Source: Hexactinellida sp. DTS-2022
Taxonomy: Eukaryota > Porifera > Hexactinellida
Assembly: GCA_028753945.1 (NCBI GenBank)
Contig: JAPNXP010000002.1
Coordinates: 15,321,624 to 15,385,623, forward strand
Direction of reading: 5' to 3'
DNA: 64,000 nt
How positions within the stretch are numbered: position 1 is the first letter of the stretch; each line of letters begins with the position of its first letter. The notes under the pieces were generated by a model that saw only the letters and a list, made by a program, of their open reading frames with translations, did no database searches and was not told the origin of the DNA. A program made the position numbers and the translations under genes. This document shows, in pieces, positions 7,991 to 19,600 of this stretch.

Positions 7991-9193
7991 TTAGAATACT
8001 TTGAGTTGTCCCTCTTCGCTCTCATCAACAAGAAATACGTCGCCACACTCACCAACTGAAATCCCTTTCGGACACAAGAACGTATCTGAAATCGAAATAA
8101 CTGCCACTAAATGTCCCTCGGAATTAAACACTTTAACTGCATGGTTTAGCCAGTCTGAGATAACAAAGTTTCCTTCTTCGTCGATATCGAAGAATTTTGG
8201 ATTATCAACTTCTTTCTTGGGTCCGTTTGTAATTAAGCTTTTTGAGTATTTGTAGCTTATGTCGAACTGATGCAAGCATTTCGTACTAGAATCCAAAACG
8301 AATATTTGTGCGTTGAATATTTTGATATCAAGTGGATTCATTAATGTTCGTATTCCGAAGTTTTTCGAATATTTAAACTCTTTTCCTTGTTTTGCGAAAA
8401 TCTGGATTCTGTTGTTGTTTGAATCGCAGATTAAAACTTCAGATCCGTTAGAACATATCCCAGTTGGACAGCTGAAAAACCCAATGCCAAACCCTTTTCC
8501 CCCAAAGCGCGTTACAAAGCTCTTATTTCGCGTGTACACATCTACACAGTGTCCGTTGTACTGTGTAACGAATACGAACTCTTCTGATGTACAAATGCCC
8601 CAGGGTTTATCCATTCGTGGGTCAGACATGAATATGTGAGATAAAGTCCGTGTTCGCTCCTTAATAGTTGGCGTGTTTGTAGTGTTGCCGTGTTGGTATA
8701 CTTGTATTCGGTTGTTTCCTGAATCGGCAATGAACAATCTCTCTGTCTCTCTATCATAGACAAGTCCGTGTGGGTTATTTAGCTCCACTTTACCACAGCC
8801 CTTTGGGAATAGAATCTTCTCTAACTTACGGTCTTTGTAGCCGCGAGATTTGGAAGCGAATATGTAAGAAAGAGTTTTGTCAAGCGAGGATGATTGAGAT
8901 CTCTGTTTTTGTAGGTTTGAACTAAAACCTGGACTTTCGTTAGTTTCAAAATCTACAATTTCGCCTTCTGGAATTAACACCCAATCCTCTGAGGAGATTG
9001 AGACCAGTCGGTTCGCTCGCTTTATTTCGCGAGTATCGCTATGCGGCCTGTAACCCTCGAAATCGCGACCCTCTGATAGATTCAGTTCCATATTATCACA
9101 CCTCTCATTAGTTCCAATTTCAGTCAGTGAATCAAATCCTGTTTCTGAATTATCAATTGCTACCTGCCACTTAAACTCACTACACTTTTTCAT
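7991..9193 (-). CDS. NHL-repeat protein, intronless, nested antisense in alpha2delta intron 4
   Basis: 400 residues; ATG at 9193, stop at 7991. Residues 1–120 are polar and Ser/Glu-rich without a recognisable domain. From about 130 there are six NHL repeats: NNPHGLVYD..FIADSGNNRIQVY, DKPWGICTSEE..VFVTQ, CPTGICSNG..LICDSNNNRIQIF, NPLDIKIF, FFDIDEEGNFVISDW, CPKGISVGECGD. Blade order and spacing follow the 5447–7015 gene closely (both have PWGI..VFVTQ or VYVTQ and FF-x-DEEGN), so the two are paralogues, but this one lacks an obvious coiled coil. Predicted soluble beta-propeller scaffold; partner unknown. Confidence 0.92.
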   Translation of the reverse strand: MKKCSEFKWQVAIDNSETGFDSLTEIGTNERCDNMELNLSEGRDFEGYRPHSDTREIKRANRLVSISSEDWVLIPEGEIVDFETNESPGFSSNLQKQRSQSSSLDKTLSYIFASKSRGYKDRKLEKILFPKGCGKVELNNPHGLVYDRETERLFIADSGNNRIQVYQHGNTTNTPTIKERTRTLSHIFMSDPRMDKPWGICTSEEFVFVTQYNGHCVDVYTRNKSFVTRFGGKGFGIGFFSCPTGICSNGSEVLICDSNNNRIQIFAKQGKEFKYSKNFGIRTLMNPLDIKIFNAQIFVLDSSTKCLHQFDISYKYSKSLITNGPKKEVDNPKFFDIDEEGNFVISDWLNHAVKVFNSEGHLVAVISISDTFLCPKGISVGECGDVFLVDESEEGQLKVF

Positions 9194-10228
9194 GATTACA
9201 AATGTATTAGTGTTCTATGTGGATATATTATGTATATTTATAGCTGTAAACCAATGGTTTGTAATCGAATACGTAGTCATTTAAGTTATATGCTAAACAA
9301 GTAATTTATAATTTATCCTCAAATTATACATAGGAATATATTTTGTTTATTTATAGTGTATGTAACATTTTCTTTTTAATGAGAAATTAATCAAATTATG
9401 TTTAATCATAGTAATGTAAGCGCTTTGTTTGTAATCTTACATTTGTTTATTTCTGTAAAAAGTACCCGATATGAAACTGAAACTTATAACATAGTTCCTA
9501 TATTTATATTACTTTTTATTATTATTATTATTTACTCGATTAATGGGACATTGTCAAGGACCAATTTGTCCCTATATCTTGTTAATAAATTAATTATTAT
9601 CGAATAGCCTAACAAAGATTACTGTATCTATTTATAATTGTTAATTAAAAATATAATTGGGGATTTATTTTGTTTGATATTCCAATTATGATTATCCTAC
9701 TTAATCCTGTGACAAACCACTGTACAAAGGTTAATTTATTTCTTACAAACCCGACTGTATGATAATTAGTTCTAGTTAAACCAATGATTAGAAAAGTTTA
9801 ACTTTCAAGTGTTTGGTTATTATACAAATTACATATAACAAAGTGCTTGGGACCTGTAAATTCCTTCGTTATATCCGGATATCCGTTATAAGCGGATAAT
9901 AATTAATGCATTTAGTGCTATAGAGGAAATCTCCATTTCGTTATAACGGGAGTTCACTGTATTTGAGAATGTTAGAACATCATAACAGTTGCCCGAAGAT
10001 TGAAGTACAAAGTTGAATACATTATATAATAGTGCCTTAATTACTATGGAATATTAAGCAAGGTTGAATATTTTATTACATGGAAAAAGAGGTTATTATA
10101 ATAGTTTCGCAATCTATCGATTATTATTCATTATTTTGTTATAAGCGTGTTAGACAATATACACTTAATAAAACACTACTTTCCTATGTTTGCATATTAT
10201 ATTTAATTAAAGAATTACTTATACAGTG
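9194..10228. other. AT-rich intron 4 stretch
   Basis: No convincing gene. Short open frames at 9398–9607 and 10080–10292 have AT-driven composition and no homology I recognise. The upstream region of the minus-strand NHL gene lies at the left end. A family D MITE fragment sits at 9834–9961. Confidence 0.6.
9834..9961. mobile_element. Pogo-like MITE, family D, left end truncated
   Basis: Right end is intact (CGTTATAACGGGAGTTCACTG) and the interior has GGATATCCGTTATAAGCGGA and AATAATTAATGCATTTAG. The left terminal repeat is missing, starting instead at ATAACAAAGTGCTTGGGAC. Confidence 0.75.
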
Positions 10229-10345
10229 TATTAAAAACCTCGCTACTTTCTACCGATTGTTTTTTATAAACATAAAAAAACAATCGGTCTAAAGTAGCAG
10301 GTTTTTTTATACAAACGCCGATGATCGGTGGATAAGTAAACTCTA
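10229..10345. mobile_element. Hairpin element, family G, copy 1
   Basis: Arms CTCGCTACTTTCTACCGATT and AATCGGTCTAAAGTAGCAGG flank a short A/T loop, followed by ACGCCGATGATCGGTGGATA. A related inverted copy lies at 52966–53022, just after the satellite array. Confidence 0.7.
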
Positions 10346-10382
10346 AATTTAATACTACTTTCCTATATCTGTCTATTTATAG

Positions 10383-10591
10383 GCAGCGACCACAGAGATG
10401 CATTCACGCTAGCATTCAAGTTGTTATGGAACCAGGCGTCCGTAGGTTCCCGGATGTGCGAGCCTCTCATTCTGTTCCTGACGGACGGACAGGCGTCTGA
10501 CCCGGTCCTGTGTCGGCCGGCAGCCTACTTCGGAACTGAGGAGGGAGCTCTCTTTGTCCCCGGGCCCAGGTGTCTGTACGACTTTAATCAG
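10383..10591 (+). CDS. CACNA2D: alpha2delta exon 5 (VWA domain)
   Basis: Acceptor TTTATAG at 10382, donor CAG|GTGTCT at 10592, phase 1 in and 0 out. Encodes MCEPLILFLTDGQASDP, the VWA strand with the third MIDAS residue (TDG). An alternative CAG|GTGTCT donor lies at 10570/10571, also in frame; using it would drop 7 residues. Confidence 0.88.
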
Positions 10592-10682
10592 GTGTCTAGC
10601 TAGCCACTGTTAGTACTGTAGAACCCCTATAACAGTAGTAGCTACAGTAGCTCTTTTAATACTCTAGTAATACCTTGGTTTA

Positions 10683-10815
10683 CTTCGTTAAGAGCAGCAA
10701 CTCCCAACCTTTTTAAACCGTGGACCCCCTGTAGAAAACATTAGACATTCTGTGGACCCCTCCCATTGACCGTAATACAAATTTTAAGATCTTGTGGACT
10801 CCCAAGGGTCCAAGG
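10683..10815. mobile_element. hAT-like MITE fragment
   Basis: AGCAACTCCCAACCTTTTTA and AACCGTGGACCCCCTG resemble hAT terminal sequence (CAGTGGTTCTCAACC-type) and the more complete element at 57609–57693. Intron 5. Confidence 0.55.
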
Positions 10816-10872
10816 AGTATTTAACTAGAAAGTGCTTTATAGAGGATGGCTACATTACAAATTTAATGGAAC

Positions 10873-11034
10873 TACTGTAGACTCTCGTGTTAATAGGAAC
10901 ACGGATAAGGGAAATATCGGTTAAGGAGTACAAGGTTAATTCCCCTAGCCTATACAAATGCATGCAAGTGACTCCGGTTAATACGAACATATTAAGACGA
11001 TCCCCTGGTGTTCCTATTAACAGAGTCTACTGTA
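10873..11034. mobile_element. Pogo-like MITE, family B
   Basis: Left CTGTAGACTCTCGTGTTAAT, right TATTAACAGAGTCTACTGTA. Interior has CCCTAGCCTATACAAATGCA. Occupies intron 5 before exon 6; a short GTT microsatellite (near 11140) follows. Confidence 0.8.
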
Positions 11035-11185
11035 TGTTGTTGAAAGTCTGTTAGGAACTAGAAATAAAGTCACACGAAATATTATAATAGAACTGTTATT
11101 ATAGAACTGAACTGCCTAAAGTGAGGTGTTACCAGAGCGCTGTTGTTGTTGTTGTTGTGTATTTGTTTACATCTCTTCCCAACAG

Positions 11186-11279
11186 GTGTACGCACACATC
11201 GACAGACTTGAGTCGGACTATGCCAGCAATTGGAACAGGAGTGGAATTAAGATTATAGGATTTGCTATCTCCAACACAG
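11186..11279 (+). CDS. CACNA2D: alpha2delta exon 6 (VWA domain)
   Basis: Acceptor CCCAACAG at 11185, donor G|GTTCGT at 11280. Encodes VYAHIDRLESDYASNW and GIKIIGFAISNT, the VWA strand equivalent to RIFTYLIG in vertebrate alpha2delta-1. Confidence 0.85.
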
Positions 11280-11333
11280 GTTCGTAATACACCTTTCTTT
11301 GTCCGTTATTTAGTTGACCCAATCAAGTTAATA

Positions 11334-11698
11334 TACAGTAGACTCTGGTTTTCTATATATCTATATATAGGAACACCAGGGGACCGTATTAATATATTCC
11401 TATTATCCGGAGTCACTTGCATGTAGTGTATTATACAGCTATTTGTAATTCCTAATCCTGGTCTGATCCAATTTTCATACGCCTAAATCACAAAATAATG
11501 TTACGGTATAGGAGAGGATTCCAAATTTTCGCGCTCCTAAATTCAAATTTTTCAAAAATCATGCTCCAAAAAAAGGGGGGATAATTCCTGAATAATTTCT
11601 CGATTACATGCATTTGTATAGGCTAGGGGAATTAACCTTGTACACCTTAACCGATATTTCCCTTATCTCTATTAAGAGAGTATCCTGCATTAGCATAC
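11334..11698. mobile_element. Pogo-like MITE, family B, split by a family C insertion
   Basis: Left end TACAGTAGACTCTGGTTTTC; right part ATTTGTATAGGCTAGGGGAA to TTAAGAGAGTATCCTGCA. The two halves are separated by the family C element at 11424–11606. It fills most of intron 6 (11280–11712). Confidence 0.75.
11424..11606 (+). mobile_element. Dispersed repeat family C, copy 2 (nested)
   Basis: Starts TAGTGTATTATACAGCTATT and contains TTACGGTATAGGAGAGGATT. It interrupts a family B MITE; CATG is present on both sides (possible target duplication). Confidence 0.7.
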
Positions 11699-11712
11699 CT
11701 GTGTTCCCATAG

Positions 11713-12038
11713 CTATAACGCTCCCATACAACCTCTCCTGTTCCCACGGCGGGTTCGGCCTAACCATAACTTCCGGTCTGGCGATATACTCCCAGCTGTC
11801 TCGCTACTTCTCCTACATAAACCAGAACTCCACAGCCATAGAGCTGCTTAACCCCTACGGGGGGGCAGACGGTCAGCTGATACTAACAGCTGTCTCCCCG
11901 GTCTATAGGCAGTGCGGAGGCGATAGGACTCTGGTAGGGGTGGTAGGGGTGGACTATGCGCTGTCAGCTGTGCAGGTTGTCTTGTCACGAGTGAGAACTG
12001 ATGGGAGCTACGCGTTCATTATTAACCAGTTTGGGGAA
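11713..12038 (+). CDS. CACNA2D: alpha2delta exon 7 (end of VWA, Cache region)
   Basis: Acceptor CCCATAG at 11712, donor GAA|GTGAGT at 12039, phase 1 in and 0 out. Encodes NLSCSHGGFGLTITSG (end of VWA), then ILTAVSPVYR and TLVGVVGVDYALSAVQ, a typical Cache strand, ending GSYAFIINQFGE. Confidence 0.9.
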
Positions 12039-12115
12039 GTGAGTTTAAGCATAAGTACACAAGGGACCTAAATGTGTTCATAATAGAGGCTTTATAATAA
12101 GCGAACTCAACTTTA

Positions 12116-12226
12116 TACAGTAGAACCTGTCTAATCCAACACTCATTGGGATAAGGAAAAGTGTCGGTTCTGCTGAATTCCGGATTATAGAGGGTCGGAT
12201 TAAAGGGATTATCCAGGTTATACCGT
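12116..12226. mobile_element. Pogo-like MITE, family E (intron 7)
   Basis: Starts TACAGTAGAACCTGTCTAAT and ends near TTATCCAGGTTATACCGTA, with CTGAATTCCGGATTATAGAG inside. Termini of the Tigger type (CAGTAGAACCTGTCTAATCC). Confidence 0.65.
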
Positions 12227-12362
12227 ACAAACCGCATGTAAGTTATTAAATTGAGACCATAGGCTTATTCACAAAAATTTCTTCATATTAAGCAAACGAA
12301 AACTGTTCACAATAAGCATACCTGCATACTAATTCATATTTTAACACTTCACTCTCCCCTAG

Positions 12363-13239
12363 GCCCTGTTCCACCCCAGAATAGACCCGACAGCTCGTCT
12401 CATCCCTAACCCTATATACCCGCCTCTCTCCTCGCTAGAGAACTGTCCGAACAATTCTAACATTTCCATTTGTGCCAGCTCTGTCGCTACCAACATAGAA
12501 TCTATAATCACGAATAGCACCAGTCCCACGGGTACATTTATTGTGTCCTCTGTCCCTCGTCTCACCTTGAGAGGGGACCATCAAGACGGAGTAGAATGGA
12601 CCCTTGGGAACTCAAACTATTATTATACACCCATAGCGAACACTAGTTTTATCCTGGGATTGAATTTAGATGATTCCTTCCTGAATCAATCTGTGTTGAC
12701 TTGTCTGCCTCCTAATGAGAGCTATAGTGAGCCATTCTACAATGTGTTCACAGAATACCCTCGGGACACCCTCGACACTTTTGGGCTCGAGCCACCAAAG
12801 TTCTGTGTCAGTTCTCCCTTCAATGTTTCCACCAATCAATCGCTTATTACCCTGGCCCCTATTTCGGTCTGTGATCCGAGTAATTATAAGCTTAACCAAA
12901 TCCCTGGTCCACTAACAGTGTACAAATACTTCTCTGGATATCTGAATCGGTCTGTGACGAATAGTTTCGAAGGTTGCGTAGCCGGGACTAAGATATTTCG
13001 CGATAGAATCCTGTCGTCTATTCTGCTCACCTCTCCGATAGGTGACAAGTGGCAGAATGTGGCATCTAACGGAGTCACGTGGCGGTACATTGGATTGGAG
13101 AACGGAGTGCTACGTATACTCCCGGGTGTTAATATTGGGACTAACTATAATCCCACTGTTAGGCCCTGGTATAGGCGAGCTGTCGCCGAGAGGGGTAGAT
13201 TAGCCATTTCGTACGTCTACCTAGATGCAGGGGGGGCTG
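12363..13239 (+). CDS. CACNA2D: alpha2delta exon 8 (Cache region, N-glycosylated ectodomain)
   Basis: The largest exon (877 nt). Acceptor CCCCTAG at 12362, donor G|GTATGT at 13240. It opens ALFHPRIDP (the Cache 'HP' strand) and closes with NPTVRPWYRRAVAERG and SYVYLDAGG, a second Cache-like motif. Many N-x-S/T sequons fit an extracellular protein. Confidence 0.92.
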
Positions 13240-13242
13240 GTA

Positions 13243-13290
<48 letters not shown>
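13243..13290 (+). repeat. (TTG)n microsatellite in intron 8
   Basis: Sixteen TTG/GTT units directly after the exon 8 donor; a shorter GTT run recurs at 13449–13461 before exon 9. Confidence 0.9.
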
Positions 13291-13291
<1 letters not shown>

Positions 13292-13443
13292 ACAGTAGAA
13301 CTCGGTAATAACGTGGGTTAGTACGTAGTAATTACTTTAAAAACAAGTTTATAAAGCAGTATGTATTTCTAAGTAGGGTAAACTCGGTTAGCACGTATTT
13401 ATTCCATTCCCGAGGGGGTACGTTATACCAGAGTTCTACCGGA
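13291..13443. mobile_element. Pogo-like MITE, family F, copy 1 (intron 8)
   Basis: Starts TACAGTAGAACTCGGTAATA; the right side carries GTACGTTATACCAGAGTTCT. Interior ATAAAGCAGTATGTATTTCT recurs inverted in the copy at 53577–53707. Confidence 0.78.
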
Positions 13444-13479
13444 TACTATTGTTGTTGTTGTTATAATTGTATATATTAG

Positions 13480-13574
13480 GAAAGACGGTTACTTTGTCCA
13501 GAGCTATATTCAAGAGTCCTGCGATTAACTCAACTAACTGCTCTAATGCTAATGCATGCATTCCAGAGTTAGAA
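13480..13574 (+). CDS. CACNA2D: alpha2delta exon 9 (short exon before the 39-kb intron)
   Basis: Acceptor ATATTAG at 13479, donor GAA|GTAGGT at 13575. Encodes GKTVTLSRAIFKSP, corresponding to the alpha2delta strand before 'VAAVGIQ', and ends phase 0 (IPELE). Confidence 0.8.
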
Positions 13575-13639
13575 GTAGGTTGTCTTAGTTACCCGCTTAT
13601 ACTAAGTTATATATATTCCCTAGATAGATAAATTTGTTT

Positions 13640-13679
13640 ACATTTACTCCGCTTATAACGAAGTAAACCAATTATTAAT
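13640..13679. mobile_element. MITE family D fragment at the left border of the satellite
   Basis: CCGCTTATAACGAAGTAAAC then CAATTATTAATGC matches interior sequence of family D elements (for example ACCGCTTATAACGAAATGG and AATAATTAATGC at 57880–57965). It runs directly into the first satellite monomer. Confidence 0.55.
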
Positions 13680-16600
13680 GCGTACAATATTATAAAGTGG
13701 ATATAATGAATTCCGAATACTAACTAAGTCTACAGTAGTATAATGTGCTATATATTGTACGCAAAAAGCGTACAATATTATAAAGTAGATATAATGAATT
13801 CCGAATTCTAACTAAGTCTACTGTATGTAATGTGCTATATATTGTACGCAAAATGCGTACAATATTATAAAGTGGATATAATGAATTCCGAATTCTAACA
13901 AAGTCTACTGTAGTATTATAATGTGCTATATATTGTACGCAAAAAGCGTACAATATTATAAAGTAGATATAATGAATTCCGATTACTAACTAAGTCTACT
14001 GTAGTATAATGTGCTATTTATTGTACGCAAAAAGCGTACAATATTATAAAGTAGATATAATGAATTCCGAATTCTAACTAAGTCTACTGTATGTAATGTG
14101 CTATATATTGTACGCAAAATGCGTACAATATTATAAAGTGGATATAATGAATTCCGAATTCTAACAAAGTCTACTGTAGTATTATAATGTGCTATTTATT
14201 GTACGCAAAAAGCGTACAATATTATAAAGTAGATATAATGAATTCCGATTACTAACTAAGTCTACTGTAGTATAATGTGCTATATATTGTACGCAAAAAG
14301 CGTACAATATTATAAAGTAGATATAATGAATTCCGAATTCTAACTAAGTCTACTGTAGTATTATAATGTGCTATTTATTGTACGCAAAAAGCGTACAATA
14401 TTATAAAGTGGATATAATGAATTCCGAATACTAACTAAGTCTACTGTAGTATAATGTGCTATATATTGTACGCAAAAAGCGTACAATATTATAAAGTAGA
14501 TATAATGAATTCCGAATTCTAACTAAGTCTACTGTATGTAATGTGCTATATATTGTACGCAAAATGCGTACAATATTATAAAGTGGATATAATGAATTCC
14601 GAATTCTAACAAAGTCTACTGTAGTATTATAATGTGCTATTTATTGTACGCAAAAAGCGTACAATATTATAAAGTAGATATAATGAATTCCGATTACTAA
14701 CTAAGTCTACTGTATGTAATGTGCTATATATTGTACGCAAAATGCGTACAATATTATAAAGTGGATATAATGAATTCCGAATTCTAACTAAGTCTACTGT
14801 AGTATTATAATGTGCTATTTATTGTACGCAAAAAGCGTACAATATTATAAAGTGGATATAATGAATTCCGAATACTAACTAAGTCTACTGTAGTATAATG
14901 TGCTATATATTGTACGCAAAAAGCGTACAATATTATAAAGTAGATATAATGAATTCCGAATTCTAACTAAGTCTACTGTATGTAATGTGCTATATATTGT
15001 ACGCAAAATGCGTACAATATTATAAAGTGGATATAATGAATTCCGATTACTAACTAAGTCTACTGTAGTATAATGTGCTATATATTGTACGCAAAATGCG
15101 TACAATATTATAAAGTGGATTTAATGAATTCCGAATCCTAACTAAGTCTACTGTAGTATAATGTGCTATATATTGTACGCAAAATGCGTACAATATTATA
15201 AATTGGATATAATGAATTCCGAATTCTAACTAAGTCTACTGTAGTATAATGTGCTATATATTGTACGCAAAATGCGTACAATATTATAAATTGGATATAA
15301 TGAATTCCGAATACTAACTAAGTCTACTGTAGTATAATGTGCTATATATTGTACGCAAAATGCGTACAATATTATAAAGTGGATATAATGAATTCCGAAT
15401 TCTAACTAAGTCTACTGTAGTATTATAATGTGCTATTTATTGTACGCAAAAAGCGTACAATACTATAAAGTAGATATAATGAATTCCGATTACTAACTAA
15501 GTCTACTGTAGTATAATGTGCTATATATTCTACGCAAAATGCGTACAATATTATAAAGTGGATATAATGAATTCCGAATCCTAACTAAGTCTACTGTAGT
15601 ATAATGTGCTATATATTGTACGCAAAATGCGTACAATATTATAAATTGGATATAATGAATTCCGAATTCTAACTAAGTCTACTGTAGTATAATGTGCTAT
15701 ATATTGTACGCAAAATGCGTACAATATTATAAAGTGGATATAATGAATTCCGAATTCTAACTAAGTCTACTGTAGTATTATAATGTGCTATTTATTGTAC
15801 GCAAAAAGCGTACAATACTATAAAGTAGATATAATGAATTCCGATTACTAACTAAGTCTACTGTAGTATAATGTGCTATATATTCTACGCAAAATGCGTA
15901 CAATATTATAAAGTGGATATAATGAATTCCGAATCCTAACTAAGTCTACTGTAGTATAATGTGCTATATATTGTACGCAAAATGCGTACAATATTATAAA
16001 TTGGATATAATGAATTCCGAATTCTAACTAAGTCTACTGTAGTATAATGTGCTATATATTGTACGCAAAATGCGTACAATATTATAAAGTGGATTTAATG
16101 AATTCCGAATCCTAACTAAGTCTACTGTAGTATAATTAGCTATATATTGTACGCAAAATGCGTACAATATTATAAATTGGATATAATGAATTCCGAATTC
16201 TAACTAAGTCTACTGTAGTATAATGTGCTATATATTGTACGCAAAATGCGTACAATATTATAAAGTGGATATAATGAATTCCGAATTCTAACTAAGTCTA
16301 CTGTAGTATTATAATGTGCTATTTATTGTACGCAAAAAGCGTACAATACTATAAAGTAGATATAATGAATTCCGATTACTAACTAAGTCTACTGTAGTAT
16401 AATGTGCTATATATTCTACGCAAAATGCGTACAATATTATAAAGTGGATATAATGAATTCCGAATCCTAACTAAGTCTACTGTAGTATAATGTGCTATAT
16501 ATTGTACGCAAAATGCGTACAATATTATAAATTGGATATAATGAATTCCGAATTCTAACTAAGTCTACTGTAGTATAATGTGCTATATATTGTACGCAAA

Positions 16601-19600
16601 ATGCGTACAATATTATAAAGTGGATATAATGAATTCCGAATTCTAACTAAGTCTACTGTAGTATAATGTGCTATTTATTGTTCGCAAAATGCGTACAATA
16701 TTATAAAGTAGATATAATGAATTCCGAATTCTAACTAAGTCTACTGTAGTATAATGTGCTATATATTGTACGCAAAATGCGTACAATATTATAAAGTAGA
16801 TATAATGAATTCCGAATTCTAACTAAGTCTACTGTATGTAATGTGCTATATATTGTACGCAAAATGCGTACAATACTATAAAGTGGATATAATGAATTCC
16901 GAATCCTAACTAAGTCTACTGTAGTATAATGTGCTATATATTCTACGCAAAATGCGTACAATATTATAAATTGGATATAATGAATTCCGAATTCTAACTA
17001 AGTCTACTGTAGTATTATAATGTGCTATTTATTGTACGCAAAAAGCGTACAATATTATAAAGTGGATATAATGAATTCCGAATTCTAACTAAGTCTACTG
17101 TAGTATAATGTGCTATATATTGTACGCAAAATGCGTACAATATTATAAAGTGGATATAATGAATTCCGAATTCTAACTAAGTCTACTGTAGTATTATAAT
17201 GTGCTATTTATTGTACGCAAAAAGCGTACAATATTATAAAGTAGATATAATGAATTCCGAATACTAACTAAGTCTACTGTAGTATAATGTGCTATATATT
17301 GTACGCAAAAAGCGTACAATACTATAAAGTAGATATAATGAATTCCGATTACTAACTAAGTCTACTGTAGTATAATGTGCTATATATTGTACGCAAAATG
17401 CGTACAATATTATAAAGTGGATTTAATGAATTCCGAATCCTAACTAAGTCTACTGTAGTATAATGTGCTATATATTGTACGCAAAAAGCGTACAATACTA
17501 TAAAGTAGATATAATGAATTCCGATTACTAACTAAGTCTACTGTAGTATAATGTGCTATATATTGTACGCAAAAAGCGTACAATACTATAAAGTAGATAT
17601 AATGAATTCCGATTACTAACTAAGTCTACTGTATGTAATGTGCTATATATTGTACGCAAAATGCGTACAATATTATAAAGTGGATATAATGAATTCCGAA
17701 TTCTAACTAAGTCTACTGTAGTATTATAATGTGCTATTTATTGTACGCAAAAAGCGTACAATATTATAAAGTAGATATAATGAATTCCGAATACTAACTA
17801 AGTCTACTGTAGTATAATGTGCTATATATTGTACGCAAAAAGCGTACAATACTATAAAGTAGATATAATGAATTCCGATTACTAACTAAGTCTACTGTAG
17901 TATAATGTGCTATATATTGTACGCAAAATGCGTACAATATTATAAAGTGGATTTAATGAATTCCGAATCCTAACTAAGTCTACTGTAGTATAATGTGCTA
18001 TATATTCTACGCAAAATGCGTACAATATTATAAATTGGATATAATGAATTCCGAATTCTAACTAAGTCTACTGTAGTATTATAATGTGCTATTTATTGTA
18101 CGCAAAAAGCGTACAATATTATAAAGTGGATATAATGAATTCCGAATACTAACTAAGTCTACTGTAGTATAATGTGCTATATATTGTACGCAAAATGCGT
18201 ACAATATTATAAAGTGGATTTAATGAATTCCGAATCCTAACTAAGTCTACTGTAGTATAATGTGCTATATATTCTACGCAAAATGCGTACAATATTATAA
18301 ATTGGATATAATGAATTCCGAATTCTAACTAAGTCTACTGTAGTATTATAATGTGCTATATATTGTACGCAAAATGCGTACAATATTATAAAGTGGATTT
18401 AATGAATTCCGAATCCTAACTAAGTCTACTGTAGTATAATGTGCTATATATTCTACGCAAAATGCGTACAATATTATAAATTGGATATAATGAATTCCGA
18501 ATTCTAACTAAGTCTACTGTAGTATTATAATGTGCTATATATTGTACGCAAAAAGCGTACAATATTATAAAGTAGATATAATGAATTCCGAATTCTAACT
18601 AAGTCTACTGTATGTAATGTGCTATATATTGTACGCAAAATGCGTACAATATTATAAAGTGGATATAATGAATTCCGAATTCTAACTAAGTCTACTGTAG
18701 TATAATAATGTGCTATTTATTGTACGCAAAAAGCGTACAATATTATAAAGTAGATATAATGAATTCCGAATTCTAACTAAGTCTACTGTAGTATAATGTG
18801 CTATATATTGTACGCAAAAAGCGTACAATACTATAAAGTAGATATAATGAATTCCGATTACTAACTAAGTCTACTGTAGTATAATGTGCTATATATTGTA
18901 CGCAAAATGCGTACAATATTATAAAGTGGATTTAATGAATTCCGAATCCTAACTAAGTCTACTGTAGTATAATGTGCTATATATTCTACTCAAAATGCGT
19001 ACAATATTATAAATTGGATATAATGAATTCCGAATACTAACTAAGTCTACTGTAGTATAATGTGCTATATATTGTACGCAAAATGCGTACAATATTATAA
19101 AGTGGATTTAATGAATTCCGAATCCTAACTAAGTCTACTGTAGTATAATGTGCTATATATTCTACGCAAAATGCGTACAATATTATAAAGTGGATTTAAT
19201 GAATTCCGAATCCTAACTAAGTCTACTGTAGTATAATTAGCTATATATTCTACGCAAAATGCGTACAATATTATAAATTGGATATAATGAATTCCGAATT
19301 CTAACTAAGTCTACTGTAGTATAATGTGCTATATATTGTACGCAAAATGCGTACAATATTATAAAGTGGATATAATGAATTCCGAATTCTAACTAAGTCT
19401 ACTGTAGTATAATGTGCTATATATTGTACGCAAAATGCGTACAATATTATAAAGTAGATATAATGAATTCCGAATTCTAACTAAGTCTACTGTAGTATAA
19501 TGTGCTATATATTGTACGCAAAATGCGTACAATATTATAAAGTAGATATAATGAATTCCGAATTCTAACTAAGTCTACTGTATGTAATGTGCTATATATT

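Noticed and set aside
9398-10292. Two short plus-strand frames (69 and 70 residues) in intron 4
   Set aside because: AT-rich, Ile/Tyr/Phe-heavy, no conserved motif, no flanking signals.
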